From positions 1 through 64,000 of the forward strand of contig CAZOHM010000007.1 of the NCBI GenBank assembly GCA_964579795.1: a stretch of DNA of 64,000 nucleotides, written 5' to 3'. Position 1 is the stretch's first letter. Every line of letters begins with the position of its first letter. The notes under the pieces were generated by a model. It searched no databases. It saw only the letters and a program-made list of their open reading frames with translations, and was not told where the DNA came from. The position numbers and the translations under genes are program-made. Of this stretch, positions 9,262-17,793 are shown piece after piece. Source of the DNA: JAEYFP01 sp964579795 (GTDB lineage Bacteria > Bacillota > Clostridia > Lachnospirales > Lachnospiraceae).

Positions 9262-9393
9262 TTATTTATAAATTTTTAATAAAGACATATTTGCCTGATC
9301 TGCTGTTGTATCAGCTTTTGGTTGCACTGTCATAACCAATGCACAAAATGCAGCACCTGCAACTGTTGTTAATAGTTTCATCATGTTTTTCAT
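9262..9393 (-). CDS. Small secreted peptide of 43 residues
   Basis: Short reading frame with every sign of being real. AGGAG lies nine bases before ATG 9393. The product starts MKNMMKLLTTVAGAAFCALV, a basic start plus hydrophobic core with small residues, a good signal peptide, followed by VQPKADTTADQANMSLLKIY and a final Lys. After cleavage only about 17-20 residues would remain. It is encoded in the same direction just before the 29-residue-repeat gene, whose signal peptide is of the same style, and the mature part has DQAN, reminiscent of the NQA/DQ composition of the repeats. It could be a signalling or antimicrobial peptide, or a degenerate remnant of another repeat gene. Function unknown. 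Confidence 0.6.
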   Translation of the reverse strand: MKNMMKLLTTVAGAAFCALVMTVQPKADTTADQANMSLLKIYK

Positions 9394-9632
9394 TTGTGTT
9401 TCTCCTGTTTGTTTATTTCATTCAATATTCCCACATTATTTCAAGTGAAATACATGTTTTTTATACTTGACTAACAAAATTCATGCAACCTCATAATCTT
9501 CTTCTGCGAATTGCTTACATGCTAAACAACACACCAGACAAATACAGATAAATCTTGCAAAGTAGTATTGAAAACTATATAATATCATTAATAGATTTAT
9601 TTGCAGTAGACGTTTACTCAGAGGACACGCAT

Positions 9633-10238
9633 ATGAAAGAAGACCTAAAAAAAATAATTAAAGAAACTGCTGAAGAAATTCGCAGTATAGATTATATTAA
9701 ATCATCTAAAGTTCCAAATATCGATTTATATATGGATCAGGTTACGACCTTCATGGAAGAAAATCTCAAGTCAACCAAACGCTATCCTGATGACAAGATT
9801 CTGACAAAGACCATGATTAATAATTACGCAAAAAACGAGCTGATTCCTCCACCAATAAAGAAGAAATATTGTAAAGAGCATATTCTGCTGCTTACTTTTA
9901 TTTATTACTATAAAAATCTTCTGTCAATAAACGATATTCAAAAGCTTCTTTCTCCGTTAATTGACAAGTTCTATCAAAATGAGGAAAATGATTTTACAAT
10001 TACAGACCTGTACGATCAGATATTTAAGATGTGTGATGAAAAAAGAGATTACTTTCAGGAAAGTATCGAACGCAATCTGCAGATAGCAGAGAATACATTT
10101 ACTGAATGCTCGGATGATGACCGGGACTATCTACAGCTGTTCGCATTTATCAGTATACTCGGACAGGATGTCTATGCAAAGCTGTTAGTCATTGATAAGC
10201 TTCTTGATACACTTCCAGAGCCGGAGCAAAAAGGGTAA
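9633..10238 (+). CDS. DUF1836 domain protein (MerR-like)
   Basis: A 201-residue protein of the DUF1836 family, widespread in Firmicutes and thought to be DNA-binding because its core resembles a MerR-type helix-turn-helix. The core is IDLYMDQVTTFMEENL, then RYPDDKILTKTMINNY and the LLLTFIYYYKNLLSINDIQ segment. I prefer ATG 9633, which has GAGGA seven bases before it; the frame can be extended to TTG 9555 (227 residues), but that codon has no ribosome site. It converges on yerC and their stop codons are six bases apart. Targets unknown. Confidence 0.8.
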   Translation: MKEDLKKIIKETAEEIRSIDYIKSSKVPNIDLYMDQVTTFMEENLKSTKRYPDDKILTKTMINNYAKNELIPPPIKKKYCKEHILLLTFIYYYKNLLSINDIQKLLSPLIDKFYQNEENDFTITDLYDQIFKMCDEKRDYFQESIERNLQIAENTFTECSDDDRDYLQLFAFISILGQDVYAKLLVIDKLLDTLPEPEQKG

Positions 10239-10258
10239 TTACCTTACTGCTCCTTTTT
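10223..10258 (+). terminator. Possible terminator shared by converging DUF1836 and yerC genes
   Basis: GGAGCA (10223-10228) pairs with TGCTCC (10248-10253), with an inner AAGG/CCTT helix, followed by CTTTTT. It covers the ends of both converging reading frames, so coding constraint may explain part of it. Confidence 0.5.
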
Positions 10259-10537
10259 CATGCGCTCTAATACCATATCATACCCATCATTTCCATAATT
10301 CAAAGAACGATTCACACGACTGATTGTCGCTGTGGATGCTCCTGTTTTCTCCGCAATATCCAGGTAGGTCTTTTTCTCTCTGAGCATGCTTGCAACCTCA
10401 AATCGCTGAGATAATGACAACAGCTCATTAATTGTACAAATATCTTCAAAAAATATATAGCATTCTTCCTTGCTTTTCAGCTGCATCACTGCATCAAACA
10501 AATAGTCCACTGCCTCTGTTCTGATTTTTGGATTCAT
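10244..10537 (-). CDS. YerC/YecD family TrpR-like DNA-binding protein
   Basis: Small 97-residue transcription factor related to TrpR. The centre (LLSLSQRFEVASMLREKKTY) and the helix-turn-helix DIAEKTGASTATISRVNRSL are characteristic of the YerC/YecD family. These proteins act as dimers and differ from TrpR in lacking a clear tryptophan site. It stands alone between DUF1836 (converging) and the PHP phosphatase gene upstream on the same strand. Regulated genes cannot be inferred here. Confidence 0.9.
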   Translation of the reverse strand: MNPKIRTEAVDYLFDAVMQLKSKEECYIFFEDICTINELLSLSQRFEVASMLREKKTYLDIAEKTGASTATISRVNRSLNYGNDGYDMVLERMKKEQ

Positions 10538-10609
10538 CCTTGTCCTGCCTCCACTATAGTTTCAACTGTTTTCAGTTTATCACGTTAAAGTGTACGAGTA
10601 AAGATATTT

Positions 10610-11332
10610 TTACTTATTTCTGTATTGGTTCATATGCTGTCTTGCCATATCTTTATTTGTGTTCACTATGAGTCTCTCAGGAAATTCCAATTTTTCCAGC
10701 AACGCATAGGCATACTCATGTGAGCCTATCAGTTGATCTATGTGTGCATCTGAATTGACAATCACCTCTGTCTCATACTTTTTGCACCATTTTATCAGTT
10801 CAGTATCATTTTCATATGCATGTTTTCTCGGAGAAAGTGCACTCAGCGAATTGTTATTTATCTCAAGCAGCTTTCCATACTCTGCTGCTGCCTGGGCGAC
10901 TGCCTGTAAATCAAGAGGAAATCTCGCGTCATCCGGATGACCAATAATATCAATATACGGATTCTTAATACAATTGATAACTGCATCCGTATTTCCTGCT
11001 TTCCCGAGACTCTCCATACATGGAATGTGGAGACTGGCAATTACCACCTCCATATGCTTTAAAATATCATTTGGAAGATCAACCTTTCCCGCACTGTCTA
11101 ATATATTCAGTTCAACGCCTAAAAATAATTCAAGACCATATGCCTTGCGGTCTATGATCTTTAAATTACCAAAATGCATTTGATGGCAGCTTCCCGGCAT
11201 CGCCGGACCATGATCTGTAATGCCATACATGGCAATTTCCTTTTCTTCTGCCATGGCAATCATTTCATTCATGGTATTAAATGCATGTCCACTTACAATT
11301 GTATGTGTATGAAAATCCAGATAATTATTCAT
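10610..11332 (-). CDS. PHP-family phosphatase (YcdX-like)
   Basis: Metal-dependent phosphoesterase of 240 residues. The PHP signature starts at once with LDFHTHT, followed by GITDHGPAMPG, a metal Glu in GVELNI, ASLH, IIGHPDD and VNSDAH, which together supply the trinuclear metal ligands. This set and length match the YcdX phosphatases rather than polymerase-type PHP or histidinol phosphatase (which is about 270 residues and differs after the first motif). Three bases separate it from cheC upstream, so the two are cotranscribed. Natural substrate unknown. Confidence 0.88.
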   Translation of the reverse strand: MNNYLDFHTHTIVSGHAFNTMNEMIAMAEEKEIAMYGITDHGPAMPGSCHQMHFGNLKIIDRKAYGLELFLGVELNILDSAGKVDLPNDILKHMEVVIASLHIPCMESLGKAGNTDAVINCIKNPYIDIIGHPDDARFPLDLQAVAQAAAEYGKLLEINNNSLSALSPRKHAYENDTELIKWCKKYETEVIVNSDAHIDQLIGSHEYAYALLEKLEFPERLIVNTNKDMARQHMNQYRNK

Positions 11333-11335
11333 TGC

Positions 11336-11953
11336 TTATACCTGAACCCCCAGCTTATCAAATAAACGTTTCAGAGATTCATCCTCCAAAATCAATACCA
11401 TATTGCTCGTTATCTCTTCCTGCTCAACCGTAAACTGTTCATCAATTACCAACACCTTATCCCCAGGCTTTGAAAATGTCTCCAATGGTGTCCTAAGTAT
11501 CTCACCGATTGTACTGCATTGCTGTGTTGGTGCTCCGATATTTACAGTCATCCCTGTAAGTGTCGCAATGGAATTCGCATATGCTCCTGAAGTAATATTG
11601 GCCATTTCGCTCAGCACAGAAGTGTCCATCTCATCCATGCTTTCGAGAGACTCTATCTTTTTCTCATAAAATGTATTAATAATACGTTCGGCAAAACGAC
11701 GCTTCACGATATGAAACATCATCCCCTGCAAATCATCGCTGACATCTATCTTAATGCCAAGCACCTGGCTTTCCTGTCCACCAAGATATTCTGTTGTAGT
11801 ATCATATCCTAATAAATGCACGTTGGGCACTGACATATCAATTGCCGTACCAAGAAGTACAGATAAAGCTGTGCAGGCATTTCCCGCCCCAATATTACCG
11901 ATCTCACGCATTACATCAATCTGCATCTCATTAAAATTTTCATAAGAGCCCAT
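11336..11953 (-). CDS. cheC: Chemotaxis protein CheC (CheY-P phosphatase)
   Basis: A 205-residue CheC/CheX/FliY-type phosphatase that removes phosphate from CheY. Both catalytic signatures D/S-x3-E-x2-N are intact: Asp13-Glu17-Asn20 in DVMREIGN and Ser112-Glu116-Asn119 in SVLSEMAN, so this is a two-site enzyme. AAAGGGG before ATG 11953 supports the start. No other chemotaxis or flagellar gene is in the window, although several CheY-like receivers are encoded at 33-43 kb. It lies three bases before the PHP phosphatase gene. It might act on receivers outside classical chemotaxis. Confidence 0.9.
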   Translation of the reverse strand: MGSYENFNEMQIDVMREIGNIGAGNACTALSVLLGTAIDMSVPNVHLLGYDTTTEYLGGQESQVLGIKIDVSDDLQGMMFHIVKRRFAERIINTFYEKKIESLESMDEMDTSVLSEMANITSGAYANSIATLTGMTVNIGAPTQQCSTIGEILRTPLETFSKPGDKVLVIDEQFTVEQEEITSNMVLILEDESLKRLFDKLGVQV

Positions 11954-12058
11954 ATGGTACCCCTTTCTGCTGTAAAAACATACTGTAATTTATTTGAAAA
12001 TGTTATAGTAATAGTTTATCATATTTTTATATATAGGGCAATGTATGAGCTACTTGAA

Positions 12059-12892
12059 TTACTTACTTTTTTCAAAAATAACTGTTCCTATTTCTTTCTT
12101 TGCTTCTCTGATTTGCTTTGAGCCCTTGGCTGTCCATGCAACACAAAACGGTCCATACAGGCGCCGACATAAACGATAGCCTAATGTTCGGATATCCGAA
12201 AACCGATAAGCGATAAAATCCGGTCTGGAAACGCGATTCACAAGTAAATGTGTCATAAAAAGATTTGCAGGAAAGTGCAGATTGTGTTCGCTCTGCATAT
12301 TATTAGAAAGCTGTCCTCTGATGATCTCCGGTTTGTTCTTGAAAAACCATCTCAACAAAAACGGGCTAAAAGACTCTATGCAAATATTTCCCTGATAATC
12401 CTTTATTTCATCACAAACACGCTCACAAAAATAAAAGTTAAAGTTTCCATTATTATTCTTAATTTCACATATAATATCTGTCTTGTCAAGCAACTTCAGA
12501 ACATCTAAAAACAATGGGATTTTCTCATCAGTTCCATTCAGTGACAGCTCCTTAAGCTGATCAAAAGTAAAGTCTTTGAGCTTTCCCTTCACACCGCACA
12601 TACGACGTAAATCGCTATCATGAAAAACGACAAGCTGATGATCCTTTGTCATTTGGACATCCAGCTCTACACCATACCCTTTTTCCATTGCCGCACGAAA
12701 TGCCGCCATGGAGTTTTCGGGAATGTCTTTGTCATGCAAACCTCTATGTGCATACATCTTTCCTTTAAAATCAGAAACATCTCTTTTTCGGTTCGGTTTC
12801 ATAAGCATTATAATTAGAAGAAACAACCCTGCACAAATCAACGAACCAAATGCAAAACCCTCACAGACACTAATCTCTGTCTTCATCTTCAT
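12059..12892 (-). CDS. Membrane-anchored glycerophosphodiester phosphodiesterase
   Basis: Enzyme of 277 residues that cleaves glycerophosphodiesters to glycerol-3-phosphate and alcohol. One N-terminal membrane helix (FAFGSLICAGLFLLIIMLM) is followed by the GDPD domain: AHRGLHDKDIPENSMAAF with the catalytic His and Arg, VELDVQMTKD metal ligands, VFHDSDLRRMCG with the second catalytic His, and ICEIKNN. The C-terminal part is family-like up to AWTAKGSKQI. I take ATG 12892 as start; a GTG at 12904 is also possible. The helix implies that the enzyme is tethered to the membrane, possibly for lipoteichoic acid or phospholipid turnover. It has no operon partners and is divergent from the liv operon. 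Confidence 0.88.
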   Translation of the reverse strand: MKMKTEISVCEGFAFGSLICAGLFLLIIMLMKPNRKRDVSDFKGKMYAHRGLHDKDIPENSMAAFRAAMEKGYGVELDVQMTKDHQLVVFHDSDLRRMCGVKGKLKDFTFDQLKELSLNGTDEKIPLFLDVLKLLDKTDIICEIKNNNGNFNFYFCERVCDEIKDYQGNICIESFSPFLLRWFFKNKPEIIRGQLSNNMQSEHNLHFPANLFMTHLLVNRVSRPDFIAYRFSDIRTLGYRLCRRLYGPFCVAWTAKGSKQIREAKKEIGTVIFEKSK

Positions 12893-13002
12893 ACCATTCA
12901 CCACTTTCGATTTTACATTTTATCACCTTTAGTTTCTGTTTTCAATCCTTTTTGCACGGCTTATAACCGCACGTTATAGATATCATAACTAATTTGCATG
13001 TG

Positions 13003-13031
13003 TTGACAATAATCAGAGAAACCACTATGAT
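13003..13031 (+). promoter_or_regulatory. Promoter of the branched-chain amino-acid transport operon
   Basis: TTGACA (13003-13008), a spacer of exactly 17 bases and TATGAT (13026-13031). It excludes translation from the in-frame ATG at 13032, which would lie at the transcription start, and supports ATG 13074. Confidence 0.85.
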
Positions 13032-13073
13032 ATGGGGAAAATCAGAAGTAAATATTTAAGAGGAGGAACTATT

Positions 13074-14297
13074 ATGAAAAAGAAATTAATCAGCATCATA
13101 CTTGTTGCAGCTATGGCTGTTTCAACACTTGCAGGCTGCGGCAGCAATACAGGTGATGCAAACGCAACAACTGAGCAGGCAGCGGATGCAGGCACAGAGG
13201 TAGAAAACGCAGACACTTCTGCAGAACCTGCTACCGTAGAAGGTGCAGAAACCTTTTTAATTGGTGGTATTGGACCTGTCACCGGAGGTGCAGCATCATA
13301 CGGTATCTCTGTAAAACAGGGTGCCGAAGTTGCCATTGATGAGATCAACAAAGCAGGTGGTGTAACAGTTGGCGACAAGACCTATCAGCTTGCACTCGCA
13401 TTCGAAGATGATGAGGCTTCTGAGGAAAAATCCCCACAGGCTTACAACGCTTTAATGGATCAGGGAATCAATGCACTTATGGGAACAGTTACTTCCGGTG
13501 CATGTCTTGCAATTACTGATTTAACAGCTGAAGATAACATTCTTCAGATTACACCTTCAGGATCAGCAAAGGATTGTACAAAAAATCCTAACGCTTTCAG
13601 AATCTGCTTTACAGATCCTCTTCAGGGTGACACAATGGCTGAATACATTGTAAACACAGTTGGAATCAAGAACATTGCAGTTATCTTCAACAATGCCGAT
13701 GAATACTCAACAGGAATTAAGGATGCATTTGAAGCTAAGGTCGCAGAGCTTGGCGGAACTATTACAGCAAGTGAATCATTTGTTACAGATGATGTTGATT
13801 TCAATACACAGCTTACTTCTATCAAGAGTACAGATGCTGAATGTATTTTTGTTCCTGCATATTACAATGATGCAACCTATATTACAAAACAGGCAAAAGA
13901 ACTTGGTATGACACTTCCTTTCTTCGGTTCTGACGGATGGGATGGTGTACTTGGTACTGTTACAGATGCAACAACAGTTGAAGGTGCTGTTTTCTTAAGC
14001 CCATTCTTCGCTGCTGACACAGCAGAAAATGTTGCTTCCTTCGTATCTGCCTATGAAGCAGCATACAGCGCAACTCCAGATCAGTTCGCTGCAGATGCTT
14101 ATGATTCCATCTATGTAATCAAAGCAGCTATGGAAAAAGCCGGTTCTATCGAAAGTGCAGATTTGATTGCCGCTATGACTGAAATTGAAATTAATGGTTT
14201 GACAGGTGATAACATGAGCTTCACAGCTGATGGCGAGCCAAATAAGGGCGCAAAATTTATTAAAATAGTAAATGGTGAGTATACTTCTGTAGAATAA
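13074..14297 (+). CDS. Branched-chain amino-acid ABC transporter, substrate-binding lipoprotein
   Basis: Extracellular lipoprotein of 407 residues that captures leucine, isoleucine, valine or related compounds. Signal peptide MKKKLISIILVAAMAVSTLAGCG ends in lipobox LAGC. A low-complexity Ala/Glu/Thr linker (about residues 22-60) is followed by the periplasmic-binding fold of the LivJ family: IGGIGPVTGGAASYG, EVAIDEINKAGG, the QAYNALMDQGINALMGTVTSG region and PFFGSDGWDG. ATG 13074 has AGGAGGAACTATT before it. First gene of the liv operon; it is separated from livH by a second promoter and a hairpin, consistent with binding protein being made in excess over permease. True ligand not provable. 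Confidence 0.93.
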   Translation: MKKKLISIILVAAMAVSTLAGCGSNTGDANATTEQAADAGTEVENADTSAEPATVEGAETFLIGGIGPVTGGAASYGISVKQGAEVAIDEINKAGGVTVGDKTYQLALAFEDDEASEEKSPQAYNALMDQGINALMGTVTSGACLAITDLTAEDNILQITPSGSAKDCTKNPNAFRICFTDPLQGDTMAEYIVNTVGIKNIAVIFNNADEYSTGIKDAFEAKVAELGGTITASESFVTDDVDFNTQLTSIKSTDAECIFVPAYYNDATYITKQAKELGMTLPFFGSDGWDGVLGTVTDATTVEGAVFLSPFFAADTAENVASFVSAYEAAYSATPDQFAADAYDSIYVIKAAMEKAGSIESADLIAAMTEIEINGLTGDNMSFTADGEPNKGAKFIKIVNGEYTSVE

Positions 14298-14320
14298 CCA
14301 GTGATTTATTGGCAATTCTC

Positions 14321-14350
14321 TTGTCACAAATCAAAAACCTATGCTATAAT
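14321..14350 (+). promoter_or_regulatory. Internal promoter before livH
   Basis: TTGTCA (14321-14326), an 18-base spacer and a perfect extended -10 TGCTATAAT (TATAAT at 14345-14350). Start predicted near 14357, only about 12-19 bases before the hairpin below. Confidence 0.7.
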
Positions 14351-14368
14351 AGCGTGGGTATGGTATGC

Positions 14369-14413
14369 AATGACGCAATACGAGGGCATTCTGCTCTCGT
14401 ATTGTTGCATTTT
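14369..14413 (+). terminator. Strong hairpin between substrate-binding gene and livH (terminator or attenuator)
   Basis: Stem of 12 pairs (14376-14387 with 14393-14404, one G-U) and five-base loop ATTCT, extendable to about 16 pairs with two bulges, followed by only four T. It ends transcripts of the first gene, or holds back RNA polymerase coming from either promoter, so permease and ATPase genes are transcribed less than the binding protein. Confidence 0.7.
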
Positions 14414-14437
14414 ATCCATTAGAATTTTCAAGAAGGT

Positions 14438-15337
14438 ATGGTGAAAGTTATGAACATCCTAAACAGCATTATCGAGCAGTTGATTAACGGTCTGCGAACC
14501 GGAAGTATCTATGCATTGATAGCGCTCGGCTATACGATGGTATATGGTATTGCAAAAATGATAAATTTTGCCCATGGTGATATTATCATGGTTGGTGCCT
14601 ATGCTCTTTTTGTATTTATTACGAGACTCCAAATGCCGGTTATTCCTGCTGTAATTCTGACTATTATTTTCTGTGCACTGCTTGGTGTCATTACAGAAAA
14701 AGTCGCTTACAAGCCTCTAAGAAAGGCTCAGCCACTGGCCGTGCTCATTACAGCAATTGGTGTCAGCTATTTTCTTCAGAATATTGTGCAGATCATTTTT
14801 GGAGCTACACCGCTCCCATTTGCTTCTATTATCCGAATTCCTTCTGTTACACTCGGAGCTATTAATGTTTCAGGAATTACCTTGATTACATTGATTGTCA
14901 CAACAGTTTGTATGGTTCTGTTATCACTGTTTATAAGCAAGACAAAAGCTGGACGTGCCATGCGTGCAGTTTCCGAAGATAAGGGCGCAGCAGAGCTTAT
15001 GGGAATCAACGTAAACGGTACGATTTCCCTTACATTTGCTATCGGATCAGGATTAGCGGCTGTTGCCGGAATTTTGTTCATTTGTCAATATGAATCTCTT
15101 CGTCCTACACTTGGAGCACTTCCGGGTATCAAAGCTTTTGTTGCCGCTGTTCTCGGTGGAATCGGATCCATTCCGGGTGCTATGCTCGGCGGTATTATAC
15201 TCGGTGTTATCGAAAGCTTATCAAAGGCTTATATTTCTACACAGCTTTCTGACGCAATTGTTTTTGGCGTACTTGTTATTGTTCTTCTTGTAAGACCATC
15301 CGGTCTTCTCGGCAAAATGAGAAGGGAGAAGGTGTAA
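14438..15337 (+). CDS. livH: Branched-chain amino-acid ABC transporter permease LivH
   Basis: Inner-membrane permease of 299 residues with about eight hydrophobic segments. Family signs: NGLRTGSIYALIALGYTMVY at the N-terminus, INFAHGDIIMVGAY, the RAMRAVSEDKGAAELMGIN cytoplasmic loop that contacts the ATPases, and PGIKAFVAAVLGGIGSIPGA. An in-frame ATG four codons downstream (MNILNS) is an alternative start with GGTGAAAGTT before it. Stop and livM start are separated by three bases. Confidence 0.93.
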   Translation: MVKVMNILNSIIEQLINGLRTGSIYALIALGYTMVYGIAKMINFAHGDIIMVGAYALFVFITRLQMPVIPAVILTIIFCALLGVITEKVAYKPLRKAQPLAVLITAIGVSYFLQNIVQIIFGATPLPFASIIRIPSVTLGAINVSGITLITLIVTTVCMVLLSLFISKTKAGRAMRAVSEDKGAAELMGINVNGTISLTFAIGSGLAAVAGILFICQYESLRPTLGALPGIKAFVAAVLGGIGSIPGAMLGGIILGVIESLSKAYISTQLSDAIVFGVLVIVLLVRPSGLLGKMRREKV

Positions 15338-15340
15338 GCT

Positions 15341-16291
15341 ATGAAAAACAAAAAAAACATTCTGACACTCATTATTACAGTTGCTGTCTATGCTCTTGTG
15401 ATGATTCTTGTACAAAGCGGCGTACTCAGCCGTCAGCTGACATCTATCATTGTTCCGTTATGTGTCAATATTATGCTTGCTGTTTCCCTCTGCCTGATTA
15501 TTGGTTTTTTGGGTGAATTGACACTTGGTCATGCTGGCTTTATGTCAATCGGTGCCTATACTGGTGCTTTGATTACAATTCATACAACCGGACTTCCCAC
15601 ACCACTTTCCTTCTTACTCGCCATACTGATTGGTGGGCTTGTTGCCGGCATATTTGGTGTAATCATCGGAGTACCTGTTCTTCGACTAAAAGGCGATTAT
15701 CTTGCAATTGTAACGCTTGCCTTTGGGGAAATTATCAAATCAATTATTAACTCATTGAAAATTACAAACGGTGCTGCCGGACTGTCAGATATACCAAAGT
15801 ATTCAACCTACAAAAATTTCACAGTTGTATATATTATCATGGCTTTCATGATTTTACTTGTTTCCAACTTTGTGCATTCCAGACATGGACGTGCCATCTG
15901 TTCAATTCGTGATAATTATATTGCAGCAGAAGCAACCGGTCTTCCTGTCAGCAGATTCAAAGCTCTTGCCTTTGTAATCTCAGCAGTATTTGCCGGTATT
16001 GCAGGTGTCATCTATGCACATAATGTCGGTATCTTAAAGCCCGCAACCTTTGACTATAACAAATCCATTGAGATTCTTGTTATGGTCGTGCTTGGTGGAA
16101 TGGGTAATATTAAAGGCTCCATCATCGCAGCTATTGTTCTGACACTTCTTCCTGAGGTGTTACGTGGTATGGATGATTACCGTATGCTTATGTATTCTAT
16201 CGTTCTGATTGCAATGATGATTATTAATAATTCATCATTCAAACAGATTGTACTTGCAAAGTTTAAAAGAAACGCAAAGGAGGGCGAATAA
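15341..16291 (+). CDS. livM: Branched-chain amino-acid ABC transporter permease LivM
   Basis: Second permease subunit, 316 residues, hydrophobic throughout. It shows the LivM pattern LGELTLGHAGFMSIGAYTGA, VLRLKGDYLAIVTLAFGEI, the ATPase-coupling loop GRAICSIRDNYIAAEATGL and VMVVLGGMGNIKGSI. AAGGTG lies before ATG 15341, and the gene is tightly packed with livH and livG (three and two bases between coding sequences). Forms the pore with LivH. Confidence 0.94.
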   Translation: MKNKKNILTLIITVAVYALVMILVQSGVLSRQLTSIIVPLCVNIMLAVSLCLIIGFLGELTLGHAGFMSIGAYTGALITIHTTGLPTPLSFLLAILIGGLVAGIFGVIIGVPVLRLKGDYLAIVTLAFGEIIKSIINSLKITNGAAGLSDIPKYSTYKNFTVVYIIMAFMILLVSNFVHSRHGRAICSIRDNYIAAEATGLPVSRFKALAFVISAVFAGIAGVIYAHNVGILKPATFDYNKSIEILVMVVLGGMGNIKGSIIAAIVLTLLPEVLRGMDDYRMLMYSIVLIAMMIINNSSFKQIVLAKFKRNAKEGE

Positions 16292-16293
16292 TC

Positions 16294-17055
16294 ATGGCTT
16301 TACTCGAAGTAAAAAATCTTGGAATCTCCTTTGGTGGTCTTCGTGCTGTTGACAATCTGAATATGTCTATTGAAGAAGGCTCTCTTGTTGGTCTGATTGG
16401 TCCCAATGGAGCAGGAAAAACAACTGTTTTCAATATGCTGACTGGTGTTTACCTGCCTACTAATGGCTTGATTACGCTGGACGGTAAAAACATTGTCGGT
16501 CATAAACCAAATGAAATCTGTAATGCAGGAATAGCCAGAACCTTTCAAAACATTCGACTGTTTTCCAAAATGAGTGTTCTCGACAATGTCAAGGTTGCGC
16601 TGCATAATGAGATAAATTATTCTTTGTTAGAAAGCTTTCTGCACCTTGGCTCCTATATAAAAAAAGAAAACGAAATGACCAAGAAGGCTATGGACATCTT
16701 GAAAGTATTTGATTTGGATGAACAGGCCTCCTATAAAGCGTCCAATCTCCCATATGGAAAACAAAGAAAGCTGGAAATTGCCCGTGCACTTGCAACAGGT
16801 CCAAAGCTTCTTCTGCTGGACGAACCTGCTGCCGGAATGAATCCAAATGAAACAGCCGAGCTCATGCACACAATTGAGATTGTAAGAAATCAGTTCCATG
16901 TAACAATCCTTCTGATTGAGCATGATATGAAACTGGTATCCGGCATCTGTGAATACCTTTACGTTTTGAATTTTGGTACTCTGCTTGCAAATGGCAAACC
17001 GGAACAGGTACTGAATGATCCAAAGGTAATTACAGCTTATCTTGGAGAAGATTAG
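16294..17055 (+). CDS. livG: Branched-chain amino-acid ABC transporter ATP-binding protein LivG
   Basis: Cytoplasmic ATPase of 253 residues. Walker A GPNGAGKTT, Q-loop ARTFQNIRLF, signature region LPYGKQRKLEIARAL (LPYG in place of LSGG, as is usual in LivG), Walker B LLLLDEPAAGMNP, H-loop IEHDM. The insert between Q-loop and signature (residues about 105-140) is typical of LivG. Pairs with LivF. Confidence 0.96.
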   Translation: MALLEVKNLGISFGGLRAVDNLNMSIEEGSLVGLIGPNGAGKTTVFNMLTGVYLPTNGLITLDGKNIVGHKPNEICNAGIARTFQNIRLFSKMSVLDNVKVALHNEINYSLLESFLHLGSYIKKENEMTKKAMDILKVFDLDEQASYKASNLPYGKQRKLEIARALATGPKLLLLDEPAAGMNPNETAELMHTIEIVRNQFHVTILLIEHDMKLVSGICEYLYVLNFGTLLANGKPEQVLNDPKVITAYLGED

Positions 17056-17066
17056 GAGGAGCTATT

Positions 17067-17777
17067 ATGAGCATGCTGAAAATCAGTGATTTAGAAGTAT
17101 ATTATGGTGTGATACAGGCAATCAAGGGAATCAGCTTTGAGGTGAACGAAGGAGAAGTCATTGCCCTGATTGGAGCTAATGGTGCTGGTAAAACAACCAT
17201 TCTTCATACAATTACCGGGCTTGTTGATTCTAAAGCCGGGAAAATAGAATTTGAAGGACACGACATTACAAAAATGCCCGGTTATAAAACCGTTTCTCTT
17301 GGAATGGCACATGTACCGGAAGGACGACGCGTATTCGCCGATTTGACCGTTTACGAGAATCTTCTGATGGGTGCCTATACAAGAAAAGACAAAGATGAAA
17401 TTAATCAGACACTGGATATGGTTTTCAAACGTTTCCCAAGACTGATGGAAAGAAAGAGCCAGCTTGCCGGAACACTCTCCGGCGGCGAACAGCAAATGCT
17501 TGCTATGGGGCGTGCACTGATGTCAAAGCCCAAAATCATTCTGATGGATGAACCATCCATGGGACTCTCTCCCATCTATGTTAATGAAATATTTGACATC
17601 ATCCGTGAAGTAAGCTCCAGCGGAACAACTGTCCTTCTCGTTGAACAAAATGCCAAAAAAGCACTTTCTATCGCAGACAGGGCCTATGTACTGGAAACAG
17701 GGAAAATTGCTCTGTCAGGCAAAGCAGATGAACTGTTGAACAATGATTCCATTAAGAAAGCATATTTAGGCGAATAA
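17067..17777 (+). CDS. livF: Branched-chain amino-acid ABC transporter ATP-binding protein LivF
   Basis: Second ATPase of the transporter, 236 residues: Walker A GANGAGKTT, Q-loop region AHVPEGRRVFADLTVYENL, signature LSGGEQQ, Walker B IILMDEPSMGLSP, H-loop VEQNAKKAL. Good site TAGGAGGAGCTATT before ATG 17067. With LivG it completes a five-component importer energised by ATP. Confidence 0.96.
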   Translation: MSMLKISDLEVYYGVIQAIKGISFEVNEGEVIALIGANGAGKTTILHTITGLVDSKAGKIEFEGHDITKMPGYKTVSLGMAHVPEGRRVFADLTVYENLLMGAYTRKDKDEINQTLDMVFKRFPRLMERKSQLAGTLSGGEQQMLAMGRALMSKPKIILMDEPSMGLSPIYVNEIFDIIREVSSSGTTVLLVEQNAKKALSIADRAYVLETGKIALSGKADELLNNDSIKKAYLGE

Positions 17778-17793
17778 GGCAGGGGGAAAATTT

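Noticed and set aside
13032..13073. Longer start (ATG 13032) for the branched-chain amino-acid binding protein
   Set aside because: It lies immediately after the -10 box, and would put 14 charged residues before a good lipoprotein signal peptide.
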